Shown: positions 45,006 through 54,162, numbered from the stretch's first letter. The stretch is DNA of 64,000 bases from JBCCTX01 sp965263105 (GCA_965263105.1 CBDHGL010000003.1:3968001-4032000), one strand, 5' to 3'. Numbers and translations: made by a program. Notes: a model not told the origin generated them from the letters alone.

Positions 45006-47110
45006 AGTTATTTAAAAAGTATACGGAATTAATGGGAAGGTTTCTGTTGTTAATCCTAGGCTTCTTAATACCTGCAGAAGGATTGGCACAGGGAGACCCC
45101 TCAGCTCCCCTAGTAGAGGTGAGAATGCTGACGCAGGAAGCACTGGACTTAGTGGATGTATCTACAGTGGAGGCTAGTTCTAAAGCTAGCGAGGCCCTAA
45201 ACTTAATCAGAGAAATTCGTGAAAACGGCTTTATTTCCTTAGATAATCTCAGACCCTTACCTAGAGAAGAAGTGATGGGTTATGAGATGGAGGCCTACTA
45301 TGTTATGGTTAGGTTCTATATGGAACGACAAGACTATAAAGAGGCCGAGAGATTCGCCAACAAAGGCCTACGTTTGGCTGATGCATTAAATGAGCCGGAA
45401 TTCTATAATTCTTTCTCAAAATCTTTGCGCGATGTTGAATATAATCTGGCCTCTAAAAAGAAGGGCTTAGGAAAGTTATTCTACTCAGTAGATAGAGGAA
45501 TTCGGAAAACAATTGTGCCGGAAGTGAATAAGGTCGGAGGGGATGTAAATCGCCAACTGATGGTCAATGCAGAGAATAAAGCGCGGGAAAGAATGAGGAA
45601 TAACGATTTAATCGAAGCGGGCCGATATTACCTGGAAGCCTCTAGGTATGCGGATAAACTCAACGATACGATTCTATTTCTTGAATTTCAGAATAAGGTG
45701 ATCTCCCTGTATATGGAATTGGGGCAATATGAGGAAGCCCTAGAAATGGCAGAAGGAGATAGCAGAGGACGAATTGCTAGTATTGAAGGCATGGAGCGAA
45801 TGCAAGGAGAGGAAGGGCGCAGATCGGGAGAGATGTCCAAACCCAGTATTGTGGTGATTGAAAAACCTACAGCGCCGTCTCTATTGTCTCCTGCTCAGAA
45901 GGAGACGATCCGTAGCTCAGTGGAACGGGAAAACAATCGCTTGATTGGTTCAGGAAGTAATGCTTCTAGACCCTCTTTAGCCCAGCAACTCGCTAGAATG
46001 GAAGCTTCGCTCAAGCGCAAGTTGGAGGACTCTTTGAAAGCGGCGGAATTCATCCAACGCAATGAGCAGGAGATTGAAAGACTTACCTTAGATAGTAAAT
46101 ACAAGCAGCTAAAACTGGAGGAGCAAGAGTTTGACCTCAAGCGACGCAAACGGGAATTGGGCTATTTTGTGGTCGGCCTTGCAGCAATTGTTTCTCTGGC
46201 CTTGCTTCTCTACATTCTCTTCTTTTACCAGAAAAGAGTAAACAAAAAGCTCCAAAATGCCTATGAACAGCTAAAATCTGCTCAGTTGCAGCTAGTAGAA
46301 TCGGAGAAGATGGCTTCCCTGGGGCAACTTACAGCGGGAGTTGCCCATGAAATCAATAACCCCGTAAATTTTATTTCAGGAAATGTACTTCCTTTAAGGC
46401 GAGATATGGAGGATGTCTTTTCCATATTGGATTCCTATGAGAATCAGGTAGAGAAACAAGGGCTGAATACAAGCTTTTCTTCTGTTGAGCAAGAGAAAAG
46501 GGAACTGGATATCCAATTTGTTAAGGAGGAAATCCACCAACTCTTAGAGGGAATTGAGGAGGGCGCCTTTAGGACAGCAGAGATAGTAAAGGAATTGCGC
46601 AATTTTGCTAGAATGGATGAATTATCTCCCAAATCGGTAGATATCCATCAGGGCTTAGATTCTACCCTCGCTCTTCTCCGACACAAAACTCAGGACCTAG
46701 AACTCGTCAAATCTTATGGAGAGATACCTTTTTTGGTGGGACTTCCCGGGAAGTTAAATCAGGTATTTATGAACCTCCTTACGAACGCCATTCAGTCGGG
46801 AGCCTCACAGGTCCAACTCCAAACACGAGTGAAAAAGATAGATGGAACTTCTGATGACCAGGCTCAAGACCTAATTGAGGTGATGATTGAAGATAATGGA
46901 AAGGGAATTCCAAAGGAAGTTTTGCCACGTATTTTTGATCCTTTCTATACAACAAAAGATGTAGGAGAGGGGACCGGATTAGGCTTGTCTATATCCAAAG
47001 GGATCATCGAACAACATGGGGGAAGTATACAGGTCCAGAGTACCGAAGGAGAAGGGACAAAAGTTACGATTGGTCTACCGGTCAAAGATCCTGGGACAGA
47101 AACACATTAA
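45002..47110 (+). CDS. sensor histidine kinase with TPR-like periplasmic region
   Basis: 702 residues: signal peptide (to about 30), helical-repeat sensor region (about 100-260), coiled coil, a transmembrane helix (about 387-408), HisKA with H449 in LGQLTAGVAHEINNPVNFIS, and an HATPase with NLLTNAIQSG, IEDNGKGIPKEVLPRIFDPF and GTGLGLSISKGI. It starts at the ATGA overlap with the EEP gene. No response regulator adjoins directly; the sigma-54 regulator at 49419 is the nearest candidate partner. It ends the mutL-rhomboid run. Confidence 0.92.
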   Translation: MKLFKKYTELMGRFLLLILGFLIPAEGLAQGDPSAPLVEVRMLTQEALDLVDVSTVEASSKASEALNLIREIRENGFISLDNLRPLPREEVMGYEMEAYYVMVRFYMERQDYKEAERFANKGLRLADALNEPEFYNSFSKSLRDVEYNLASKKKGLGKLFYSVDRGIRKTIVPEVNKVGGDVNRQLMVNAENKARERMRNNDLIEAGRYYLEASRYADKLNDTILFLEFQNKVISLYMELGQYEEALEMAEGDSRGRIASIEGMERMQGEEGRRSGEMSKPSIVVIEKPTAPSLLSPAQKETIRSSVERENNRLIGSGSNASRPSLAQQLARMEASLKRKLEDSLKAAEFIQRNEQEIERLTLDSKYKQLKLEEQEFDLKRRKRELGYFVVGLAAIVSLALLLYILFFYQKRVNKKLQNAYEQLKSAQLQLVESEKMASLGQLTAGVAHEINNPVNFISGNVLPLRRDMEDVFSILDSYENQVEKQGLNTSFSSVEQEKRELDIQFVKEEIHQLLEGIEEGAFRTAEIVKELRNFARMDELSPKSVDIHQGLDSTLALLRHKTQDLELVKSYGEIPFLVGLPGKLNQVFMNLLTNAIQSGASQVQLQTRVKKIDGTSDDQAQDLIEVMIEDNGKGIPKEVLPRIFDPFYTTKDVGEGTGLGLSISKGIIEQHGGSIQVQSTEGEGTKVTIGLPVKDPGTETH

Positions 47111-47183
47111 GCTCCTTAAACACAAAAGAGCTTAATCGTATTATATTGGAAATAAGAAGAGAATAAAGTAGGCAATAGGTTTC

Positions 47184-47360
47184 CTACTGTGTATTTTGAA
47201 TGGCGCTTAATTTTTCCTCAAGAGACTTGATCACACCATGATTGCGCATCTCAGGAGTAGTTTTAACTCCTTTAGTTACGGGGTTTGTTTTGAGGTTATA
47301 TCTTCTCCTCTTGGATCTGGCTCTTAGCCGAAGTTTTTTCTTAGTAAATACCTTTGCCAT
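47184..47360 (-). CDS. small basic protein, unknown function
   Basis: A 58-residue protein starting MAKVFTKKKLRLRARSKRRR and ending EEKLSAIQNTQ, encoded from an ATG at 47360. The N-terminal half is extremely basic (Lys/Arg), typical of ribosomal or RNA-binding proteins; the C-terminal half is a neutral helix. I do not recognise the family. Being short it would be missed by length-limited gene calling, but the strong charge pattern and clean start favour it being real. It is antisense to the sequence between the kinase and gldB. Confidence 0.5.
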   Translation of the reverse strand: MAKVFTKKKLRLRARSKRRRYNLKTNPVTKGVKTTPEMRNHGVIKSLEEKLSAIQNTQ

Positions 47361-47484
47361 AATCTTTCAAATGGGAGGGCAAATATAGATGTTTTTTCGA
47401 GAAAGATCAAGAAATATGGGAAAAAGAAAGCCTATTGAAGGGGGAGTAGATGCATACTCCTATAGGAATCACTTGCCCAGGTAT

Positions 47485-48534
47485 TTATGGGCGATATTGA
47501 GCGGCTTTAAAGAGTTCTTCATAAGCCTGATTTTCTGTCAATTTGGCCAGACTTACTCTTGGGTTTTTTTTCATGAATGTTTGGATCAATTTCCAGCCCA
47601 AAAATTGACCCAACCTCGGAGGGGCCTCTTCTGAAAATTGTGAACTAAAGGGCTTTTCTTCTAGGTAATCTCTATACTGAAGAAAGTCGGTACTGTGTAA
47701 TTCGGGAAGTAATTCTTTGTAGATAGCCGGTTCATACGTCTCTGCCCATTCTATTTCCTCAGATGAATAAAATAGCTTTAAGGAATCTGCTGTATCGGGG
47801 AGAAGTTTGTCTACCAAGTATTGAACCATTCCCTTTCGTATGATGTGATCTAAGAGGGTAGGCTGACTCCGAGGGTCCACTTCCGGAACCATTCCTTCTG
47901 CAATGGATGATGCCACTAGTACCTCCATATACATCTTGTCAAAGCGTTTGCGCATATAAGAGGGGATCAAGGCTGGATAAAATTGCAGATCTTTCCCCAG
48001 GAAGTAATGAAGTCCTAAGCCAAAATAGTGGGGGAGGACCTGAATTTGATCAATGGAGCGACTATCCCCTTGTGTGAAAAATCCGTTAGCAAAGGAGCAA
48101 AATTGGGGGATATTTAAGGAATCATCGGGGAAGTAAGCAAGCAGCCGCTTGACTATGGGCTGCAAGAGACTATCAAAAGGATAGGTAGGAGGAAAGACTT
48201 GTTGGATGGTATCTAGCAAGCGATTCATACTCGAATCTGCTACAAGGCCGAACAGGCTTAAAGCCAGTATAGAATCAGTTCGCCCATTTCTTGAATCTGG
48301 GAGACCCAGGGATTCAAGGTAATATCCCCTATCTGCGAAAAAAAACCGTTGGTACGCCTCAAACTCATCCAAGGTAGAGTCGGCCAAAATAGCCTGTGAA
48401 CACGCATACATTTTAAGATCTAGCCGTTCAAATTTCCAATCAATGTCAATAGAATTGATATCGATGTCACCTGAAGGAGCACATGCCGTCAAAATCCCAC
48501 ATACAGCAACAAAAATTATTCTAAAAAAATGCAT
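47485..48534 (-). CDS. gldB: gliding motility lipoprotein GldB
   Basis: 349 residues from the ATG at 48534, giving a lipoprotein signal with lipobox LTAC (Cys about residue 18). The mature part matches GldB: IDIDWKFERLDLKMY, DEFEAYQRFFFADRGYYL, the Zn-peptidase-like HYFLGKDLQFYP region and the C-terminal PPRLGQFLGWKLIQTFM. GldB is essential for gliding in Flavobacterium. It is divergent from the PorT-like gene at 48617 across an 82-bp region. Confidence 0.88.
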   Translation of the reverse strand: MHFFRIIFVAVCGILTACAPSGDIDINSIDIDWKFERLDLKMYACSQAILADSTLDEFEAYQRFFFADRGYYLESLGLPDSRNGRTDSILALSLFGLVADSSMNRLLDTIQQVFPPTYPFDSLLQPIVKRLLAYFPDDSLNIPQFCSFANGFFTQGDSRSIDQIQVLPHYFGLGLHYFLGKDLQFYPALIPSYMRKRFDKMYMEVLVASSIAEGMVPEVDPRSQPTLLDHIIRKGMVQYLVDKLLPDTADSLKLFYSSEEIEWAETYEPAIYKELLPELHSTDFLQYRDYLEEKPFSSQFSEEAPPRLGQFLGWKLIQTFMKKNPRVSLAKLTENQAYEELFKAAQYRP

Positions 48535-48616
48535 TTGAGGGTATTTTTTTTTCCTTCCCCTACTAAAACCGTACCTAAATGGGAATTTATTATATTCACC
48601 AAAAATACATGTAAAC

Positions 48617-49288
48617 ATGCAAAGATTATTAATTATTTCTTTCTGCTTGGTTATGGGTACCCTTTCCGTAAGAGGGCAAGAAGTAAAGTTTGGATTCAAA
48701 TTAAATCCCTTGATTGGCTTTGCCTCTCAGACCGATGACGGTGGAAATAGCTTGGACAACCGCAGCACCAGTGCAAGGTTGGGTTGGGTGTATGGTATCG
48801 TGATGGATAATCTCCTTTCTGAGAATTATGGCTTTCACACAGGAATTACCATTGTCAACAAAGGGTGGGATGAAGAATATGCCCGAGATACCTTACCCCT
48901 TAGTAACCAGAGTATCCGTGTCACCAGTTTGGAAATTCCTTTTACGGCCTTACTAAGGTCGCAGGAGATAGGATCAAACCTTTTCGTTAAAGGTTTCTTT
49001 GGCCTGTCAATGGATGTCAATATTGGCTATCGCAATGCCTACACAGGCTCTCACCCCTTTGACCCAGAACCCGGAAATGGAGAGTTGAGGGGAGGGGGAC
49101 GAGTTCGAGACTTAGGTATTTCTTTCGTTGTTGGCCCAGGTATTGATTGGGAAGGTTCCTTTGGAACATTGGGGTTAGGAATTACCTGGCATCAAGGTCT
49201 CTCAAATATCAATAAGAAGAAGAATACGGGCAACGATATTAAAATTAAGCCTCGGTACTTGTCCTTGGATGTGGAATACTTTTTTTAA
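48617..49288 (+). CDS. PorT-family outer-membrane beta-barrel protein
   Basis: A 223-residue protein with a signal peptide ending near residue 20 (VRGQ). The mature domain opens VKFGFKLNPLIGFASQTD and closes SLDVEYFF, with many amphipathic strands (YGIVMDNLLSENYGFHTGI, FVVGPGIDWEGSFGTLGLGI) as in PorT, a T9SS-associated barrel. Divergent from gldB, which fits a gliding/T9SS theme. Confidence 0.85.
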   Translation: MQRLLIISFCLVMGTLSVRGQEVKFGFKLNPLIGFASQTDDGGNSLDNRSTSARLGWVYGIVMDNLLSENYGFHTGITIVNKGWDEEYARDTLPLSNQSIRVTSLEIPFTALLRSQEIGSNLFVKGFFGLSMDVNIGYRNAYTGSHPFDPEPGNGELRGGGRVRDLGISFVVGPGIDWEGSFGTLGLGITWHQGLSNINKKKNTGNDIKIKPRYLSLDVEYFF

Positions 49289-49331
49289 GATTCTATTTCT
49301 CCAAAATTCTGAAATACTGTCATTAATTAAG

Positions 49332-49345
49332 TACAGTTCACTGTA
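49332..49345. promoter_or_regulatory. operator-like palindrome upstream of the sigma-54 regulator
   Basis: TACAG TTCA CTGTA: perfect 5-bp arms at 49332-49336 and 49341-49345, 21 bp upstream of the -33 element at 49366. Candidate binding site for a regulator of this gene. Confidence 0.35.
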
Positions 49346-49365
49346 GAATATTCCTTACAGAAAAA

Positions 49366-49396
49366 TTGGAAGTGTGTATGTATCTGTGTAAGTTTG
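49366..49396 (+). promoter_or_regulatory. promoter of the sigma-54-type regulator gene
   Basis: TTG at 49366-49368, 20 nt, TAAGTTTG at 49389-49396 (exact TAnnTTTG). The expected start near 49403 is ~16 nt before the ATG at 49419. The layout is the same as that of the L31 promoter. Confidence 0.75.
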
Positions 49397-49418
49397 TACA
49401 CAAAAACATACAATTTTA

Positions 49419-50780
49419 ATGGCCAAAATACTAATCATAGACGACGAAGAAGTCATAAGGGATACCCTTCAGGAAATTCTGGAATATGAAAACTATCAGT
49501 CTGATACTGCCTCAAATGGGGAAGAAGGGCTAAAAAAACTGGAGTCAGAGGAATATGACGTAGTGCTCTGTGACATAAAAATGCCCAAGATGGATGGGAT
49601 GGAGGTATTGGAAAAGGGAGCCAGGTCCAAACCTGGAACGCAGTTTATCATGATTTCAGGCCATGGTACGATAGAGACTGCGGTTGAGGCTACAAAGAAA
49701 GGCGCGTTCGACTTTATCGAAAAGCCACCAGATCTCAATAGGTTGTTGGTTTCTATCCGTAATGCGATGGACAAGTCCAATCTGGTAGAAGAGACCAAGA
49801 TTCTCAAGCGCAAGATTACCAAAACGCGGGAGATTATCGGAGATTCGGCCATTATGGAAAAGATCCAAGAGACGATTAATCGGGTAGCCCCTACGGAGGC
49901 ACGGGTATTAGTTACAGGAAGTAATGGGACTGGGAAAGAATTGGTCGCGCGATGGATACATGAAAAGAGTCATAGGGCCGCAGGCCCCCTGATTGAGGTT
50001 AACTGTGCGGCTATTCCCTCCGAATTAATTGAGAGCGAGCTATTTGGCCACGAGAAAGGATCTTTTACGGGAGCTCATAAGCAGCGGATTGGGAAATTTG
50101 AGCAAGCCAATGGGGGAACCCTGTTTCTCGATGAGGTAGGAGATATGAGCTTATCTGCCCAGGCCAAGGTTCTGAGAGCCTTGCAGGAAAATAAAATCAC
50201 CCGAATTGGTAGCGATAAGCAGATTACGGTAAATGTAAGAATCATTGCAGCAACCAATAAGGACCTGTTGGAGGAAATAGAAGAAGGCAACTTCCGTGAA
50301 GACCTCTACCATCGTCTAAGCGTGATCCTCATTCATGTTCCTGACCTCAAGGATAGAAGGGAAGATATCCCTCTACTGGTCAGATCCTTTCTAAAGGAAA
50401 TTGCCGATGAATACGGTACCCCAGAAACCGAGATTGAACCAGAGGCAATAGCCGCGTTAAGGAGGCTGGAGTGGACTGGTAATGTACGTGAACTTCACAA
50501 TGTTATTGAGCGTTTAATTATCATGAGTAATGGGAAAATTGTAGAACAAGATATCCAGGACTTTGCTGTCCCACATAAAAAGTCCTCCCGGTCTCAGACG
50601 GTATATGAAGACTTTGACAAGTTTCAGGATTTTAAGGACCATATTGAACGGGAGTTTATCATTAAAAAACTGGAACAGCACAGTTGGAATATTTCAAAGA
50701 CTGCTGAAGCCATTGGCATCCAGCGTAGCCATCTGTACAACAAGATGGATAAGTACGGAATCGAGCGAAAAGATGATTAA
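49419..50780 (+). CDS. sigma-54-dependent response regulator (NtrC family)
   Basis: 453 residues: receiver (D52 in VVLCDIKMPKMDG; ISGHG and FIEKPP give the Thr/Ser and Lys positions), AAA+ sigma-54 activator domain (Walker A GSNGTGKE, the sigma-54 contact loop ESELFGHEKGSFTGAH, Walker B GGTLFLDEVGDM) and a C-terminal Fis-type helix-turn-helix (LEQHSWNISKTAEAIGIQR). It activates sigma-54 promoters after phosphorylation; its target genes are not evident. A kinase gene at 45002 is the nearest candidate partner. Confidence 0.94.
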   Translation: MAKILIIDDEEVIRDTLQEILEYENYQSDTASNGEEGLKKLESEEYDVVLCDIKMPKMDGMEVLEKGARSKPGTQFIMISGHGTIETAVEATKKGAFDFIEKPPDLNRLLVSIRNAMDKSNLVEETKILKRKITKTREIIGDSAIMEKIQETINRVAPTEARVLVTGSNGTGKELVARWIHEKSHRAAGPLIEVNCAAIPSELIESELFGHEKGSFTGAHKQRIGKFEQANGGTLFLDEVGDMSLSAQAKVLRALQENKITRIGSDKQITVNVRIIAATNKDLLEEIEEGNFREDLYHRLSVILIHVPDLKDRREDIPLLVRSFLKEIADEYGTPETEIEPEAIAALRRLEWTGNVRELHNVIERLIIMSNGKIVEQDIQDFAVPHKKSSRSQTVYEDFDKFQDFKDHIEREFIIKKLEQHSWNISKTAEAIGIQRSHLYNKMDKYGIERKDD

Positions 50781-50796
50781 GGATTAGTTTGTTAGC

Positions 50797-50980
50797 CCAC
50801 AGTCCACGCAGGCTGGCCGAGAATGGCTTTTCTATGAAAAAACCTACATTCCACTCTGCCCCTTTAGGGCGCAAGTGAGTCCTGAAGGGACGAAATATCA
50901 TCCGGTAGGGGAGTTATCCAAGGATATAATCCCCTAATCCGTACGACAATTTCCGTTCTCGGCCAACCTGCACGTTCCAC
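50797..50980. repeat. ~180-bp structured repeat element with inverted ends
   Basis: 19-bp near-perfect inverted ends (50808-50826 and 50953-50971; two mismatches) enclose three internal hairpin segments: GCCCCTTTAGGGC at 50858, GTCCTGAAGGGAC near 50879, and AGGGGA...TCCCCT near 50908-50935. Short GTCCAC/GTTCCACAG boxes lie at the outer ends. No ORF runs through it. It may be a small non-autonomous mobile element or a REP-like structured RNA element. Confidence 0.65.
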
Positions 50981-51037
50981 AGTTAAAGAGCCAAAGGCTA
51001 CAAATCACTTTTCTGATTTTTTTTGGAAACTTTAACG

Positions 51038-51045
51038 TAATTTTG
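51038..51045 (+). promoter_or_regulatory. -7 element upstream of lepA
   Basis: TAATTTTG, an exact TAnnTTTG match. The -33 side is a T-rich TTTTCTG region without an ideal spacing. The predicted start near 51052 gives a ~100-nt leader before lepA. Confidence 0.5.
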
Positions 51046-51091
51046 CCCCCAGAAAATGCAGATGCATTTCCATTTTGATAGGAGGGAGAAA

Positions 51092-51163
51092 ATGAACTTT
51101 CCCCGATTTTATACGTTATTTGCGAAATACCTAAGGAGGGGAATCTATATATGGACCAATTAA
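51092..51163 (+). CDS. candidate leader peptide ORF overlapping lepA
   Basis: ATG at 51092 preceded by AGGAGG at 51080-51085, 6 nt upstream, an almost ideal Shine-Dalgarno spacing. The frame encodes 23 residues (MNFPRFYTLFAKYLRRGIYI then WTN) and stops at 51161-51163, 13 nt inside lepA in another frame. This arrangement is that of a translationally coupled leader. Expression is not proven; a chance short ORF is possible. Confidence 0.4.
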   Translation: MNFPRFYTLFAKYLRRGIYIWTN

Positions 51164-52938
51164 GGAATTTCTGTATCATTGCTCACATTGACCACGGGAA
51201 GAGCACATTGGCCGACCGCATGCTTGAGCGGACGCAAACGCTTACCAAAAGAGAAATGATGAATCAGGTTCTGGATAGTATGGACCTAGAGCGGGAAAAA
51301 GGGATTACTATTAAATCCCATGCGATCCAGATGAACTATGAGAAGGACGGAAAAATTTACACCCTCAACCTAATAGACACGCCCGGCCATGTGGACTTTT
51401 CTTATGAGGTTTCCAGAGCCATTACGGCTTGTGAAGGAGCCCTCTTAATTGTCGATGCCGCACAGGGCATAGAAGCCCAAACGATATCCAATCTGTATTT
51501 GGCCTTAGAGCATGACCTAGAGATTATTCCCGTAATTAATAAAATAGACCTCCCCAGTGCTCGAATAGAAGAGGTGGGAGATGAAATTATCGACCTCATT
51601 GGTTGTGATCGAGAAGATATAGTCTTGGCTAGCGCCAAGGAGGGAGTGGGGATTGTAGATATCTTGGATAAGATTGTGGACATTGTTCCTCCTCCGAAGG
51701 GAAATACTGAGGGCGAAGCTAAAGCCCTCGTATTCGATTCTGTTTTTAATCCTTACCGAGGAACTATCGTGTATTTCCGGGTTTTTGATGGTAAAATATC
51801 CAAGGGAGATTGGGTGAAATTCATGGCGACGGAGGCAGAATACGAAGTAACCGAAGTGGGTATTCTTCGTCTGGAACAGCAACCCGTAGAGGCTATCGAA
51901 ACCGGAAGTGTAGGCTATATGGTGGCGGGGATAAAAAATCTCACAGAGGTAAAAGTCGGTGATACCATAACGTTAAGAGATAATCCCTCAGAATCTGCGA
52001 TCCAGGGATTCCAGGAAGTAAAACCCATGGTTTTTGCGGGTATCTATCCAGTCGATTCCGAAGATTTCGAAGATTTACGCGACTCTTTAGACAAGCTAAA
52101 ACTCAACGATGCATCCCTGGTGTATCAGCCAGAAACCTCCGCCGCTCTGGGCTATGGCTTTCGTGCGGGCTTCCTAGGGATGCTACACATGGAAATCGTT
52201 CAGGAGAGATTGGATCGCGAGTTTAATATGTCGGTCATAACCACGGTTCCCAATGTGGGCTTCAAAGCCGAGCTTACCAGTGGGGAGGAGTTTCCAATCA
52301 ACTCTCCTTCGGACCTGCCTCATCCCAACATGATTTCCCAATTGTTGGAGCCCTTTATTAAGGCACAGATTATCACTAAGGTGGACTACCTGGGTAAGGT
52401 CATGGAACTCTGTATGGAGAAAAGAGGAATTTTCGTCAACCAGGTTTTTCTTACCACTGATCGGGTTGAGCTTTCTTTTGAGTTGCCCCTGGCTGAGGTA
52501 GTATTTGACTTTTTTGATAAGCTCAAGACTATTTCGCGTGGCTATGCCTCCTTTGACTATGAGTTGATGGGCTTTCGGGCTTCAAAGCTCGCCAAACTCG
52601 ATATCCTACTCAACGGGGATCAGGTTGATGCCTTGAGCTCCCTTATCCACCGAGACAAGGCCTTTGAATTTGGAAAGTCCATTTGTAAGAAGCTCAAAGA
52701 ACTCATCCCTCGTCAGCAATACGAAGTCGCTATTCAGGCAGCTATCGGATCTAAGGTCATTGCGCGTGAGACCGTAAAAGCCATGCGAAAGGATGTGACA
52801 GCCAAGTGTTATGGAGGAGATATCAGCCGTAAGCGTAAACTCCTGGAAAAGCAAAAAGCCGGTAAAAAGCGTATGCGTCAGGTGGGGTCTGTAGAAGTTC
52901 CCCAAAGTGCTTTTCACGCCGTTTTGAAGCTGGATTAA
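51151..52938 (+). CDS. lepA: elongation factor 4 (LepA)
   Basis: Ribosome-associated GTPase that back-translocates or helps assemble the ribosome. 595 residues, normal length. The G domain shows FCIIAHIDHGKSTLADR (G1), LERERGITI-like LEREKGITIKSHAI (G2/switch I), IDTPGHVDFSYEV (G3) and PVINKIDLPSA (G4). The LepA-specific C-terminal domain holds RRKLLEKQKAGKKRMRQVG, with AKCYGGDISRK just before. The start is preceded by AAGGAGG (51133-51139), with 11-nt spacing. Confidence 0.97.
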   Translation: MDQLRNFCIIAHIDHGKSTLADRMLERTQTLTKREMMNQVLDSMDLEREKGITIKSHAIQMNYEKDGKIYTLNLIDTPGHVDFSYEVSRAITACEGALLIVDAAQGIEAQTISNLYLALEHDLEIIPVINKIDLPSARIEEVGDEIIDLIGCDREDIVLASAKEGVGIVDILDKIVDIVPPPKGNTEGEAKALVFDSVFNPYRGTIVYFRVFDGKISKGDWVKFMATEAEYEVTEVGILRLEQQPVEAIETGSVGYMVAGIKNLTEVKVGDTITLRDNPSESAIQGFQEVKPMVFAGIYPVDSEDFEDLRDSLDKLKLNDASLVYQPETSAALGYGFRAGFLGMLHMEIVQERLDREFNMSVITTVPNVGFKAELTSGEEFPINSPSDLPHPNMISQLLEPFIKAQIITKVDYLGKVMELCMEKRGIFVNQVFLTTDRVELSFELPLAEVVFDFFDKLKTISRGYASFDYELMGFRASKLAKLDILLNGDQVDALSSLIHRDKAFEFGKSICKKLKELIPRQQYEVAIQAAIGSKVIARETVKAMRKDVTAKCYGGDISRKRKLLEKQKAGKKRMRQVGSVEVPQSAFHAVLKLD

Positions 52939-52940
52939 GG

Positions 52941-52982
52941 AATACTCCTCAAAAAATGGCTATATTTGAGGAGTATTTTCCT
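52941..52982 (+). terminator. hairpin after lepA
   Basis: Perfect 13-bp stem AATACTCCTCAAA / TTTGAGGAGTATT (52941-52953 and 52965-52977), followed by TTCC rather than a long T-tract. It lies directly after the lepA stop and before the Fic gene, so it probably ends the transcript at least partly. Confidence 0.75.
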
Positions 52983-53001
52983 AAAATACGCCTCATAGTC
53001 C

Positions 53002-54093
53002 ATGATAAAGTATAATTGGCAACTTTCAGATTGGCCTCAATTCACCTATAATCAAGCTAAGATTGATAGGTATGAGAAAATATTCCTTCAACAAAGTGGG
53101 GTGAGGATGGGTCTTGAAAGAGGAATTCCACTTCAGGAATTAGATTCTATAAGAATTAATTTTCTATCAGAGGAAGCATATAGGACCTCTGAAATTGAGG
53201 GAGAATTGTTAAATAGGGACTCCATCCAATCATCTATCAAGAAACATTTTGGATTAACGGTAAAGAATCTATCTAAGTATCCTAAAGAATATGGGGTTGC
53301 TGAAATGACCGTGAATGTCCACAAAACCTATGCTAGTCCTTTAACGGAAGAGACTTTACATTTATGGCATAGCATGCTAATGAACGGCAGGAGGGATTTG
53401 GAACTCATCGGGGGCTTCAGGATACATGAGGATCCGATGCAGATCGTTTCTGGGAGAATTGATAGGTCAATCGTATATTTTGAAGCTCCGCCTTCAAGTC
53501 AGGTTTCCTTGGAAATGAACCGCTTCATAGATTGGTTTAACCAATCAGAAGGAAAGCTTCCACTACTTATAAGAGCAGGAATTTCGCATATATATTTTGA
53601 GACCATCCACCCGTATGAAGATGGTAATGGCAGAATAGGAAGGGCACTTGTGGAGAAAGTGATAGCCCAAGAGCTTGAAATTCCTTCGTTGATATTGCTT
53701 TCAAAATGTATCCAGAAAAATAGAAAAGCCTATTATGATGCATTGAATAAAGCAAGTTTCTCCAATGAGATTACGCAGTGGCTAATCTATTTCGCTCGAT
53801 TAATTTTAGATGCATTAGAATTGACAAAGATAGAATTAGAGTTTATTCTGCGGAAAATCCATGTTTTCAACCAGTATGCTGATGTCTTGAATCAAAGGCA
53901 GGAGAAAGTTCTAAGAAGACTTTTTGAGGCTGGGCCTGAGGGATTTATTGGGGGACTGAGTCCCAAGAACTATAGGACGATTACAAAGGCTTCGCCAGCA
54001 ACCACTACAAGAGATTTGAATTCTCTTGTTGAATTAGGCATATTCGAAAAGACAGGCAACTTTAAGTCTGTGAGGTATAGGATAAAAGGATAG
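53002..54093 (+). CDS. Fic family protein with N-terminal inhibitory motif
   Basis: A 363-residue class II Fic enzyme with a DUF4172-type N-terminus (YNWQLSDWPQFTYNQ). Fic proteins attach AMP to target hydroxyls. The core motif HPYEDGNGRIGR (residues 203-214, catalytic His203) is intact and the autoinhibitory T-SEI-EG motif is at residues 62-67 (TSEIEG). The C-terminal third is a winged helix. It could act as a toxin-like regulator or act on its own DNA-binding domain. The closest neighbours are a sulfatase remnant and an unusual membrane protein; it sits in an accessory-looking region. Confidence 0.92.
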   Translation: MIKYNWQLSDWPQFTYNQAKIDRYEKIFLQQSGVRMGLERGIPLQELDSIRINFLSEEAYRTSEIEGELLNRDSIQSSIKKHFGLTVKNLSKYPKEYGVAEMTVNVHKTYASPLTEETLHLWHSMLMNGRRDLELIGGFRIHEDPMQIVSGRIDRSIVYFEAPPSSQVSLEMNRFIDWFNQSEGKLPLLIRAGISHIYFETIHPYEDGNGRIGRALVEKVIAQELEIPSLILLSKCIQKNRKAYYDALNKASFSNEITQWLIYFARLILDALELTKIELEFILRKIHVFNQYADVLNQRQEKVLRRLFEAGPEGFIGGLSPKNYRTITKASPATTTRDLNSLVELGIFEKTGNFKSVRYRIKG

Positions 54094-54162
54094 TTTATAT
54101 AACGGATAACGCTGTTGCTAGTATTCAAGAGAAAGCCTAATCAAAATCTATTTTAGCGATAA

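Noticed and set aside
49332..49345. A sigma-54 promoter upstream of the NtrC-like gene
   Set aside because: No GG-N10-GC-type element was found; the palindrome plus the sigma-70-like promoter explain the region better.
54094..54162. tRNA or attachment site at the Fic-sulfatase junction
   Set aside because: No tRNA-like secondary structure or direct repeats can be recognised in the 69 bp.
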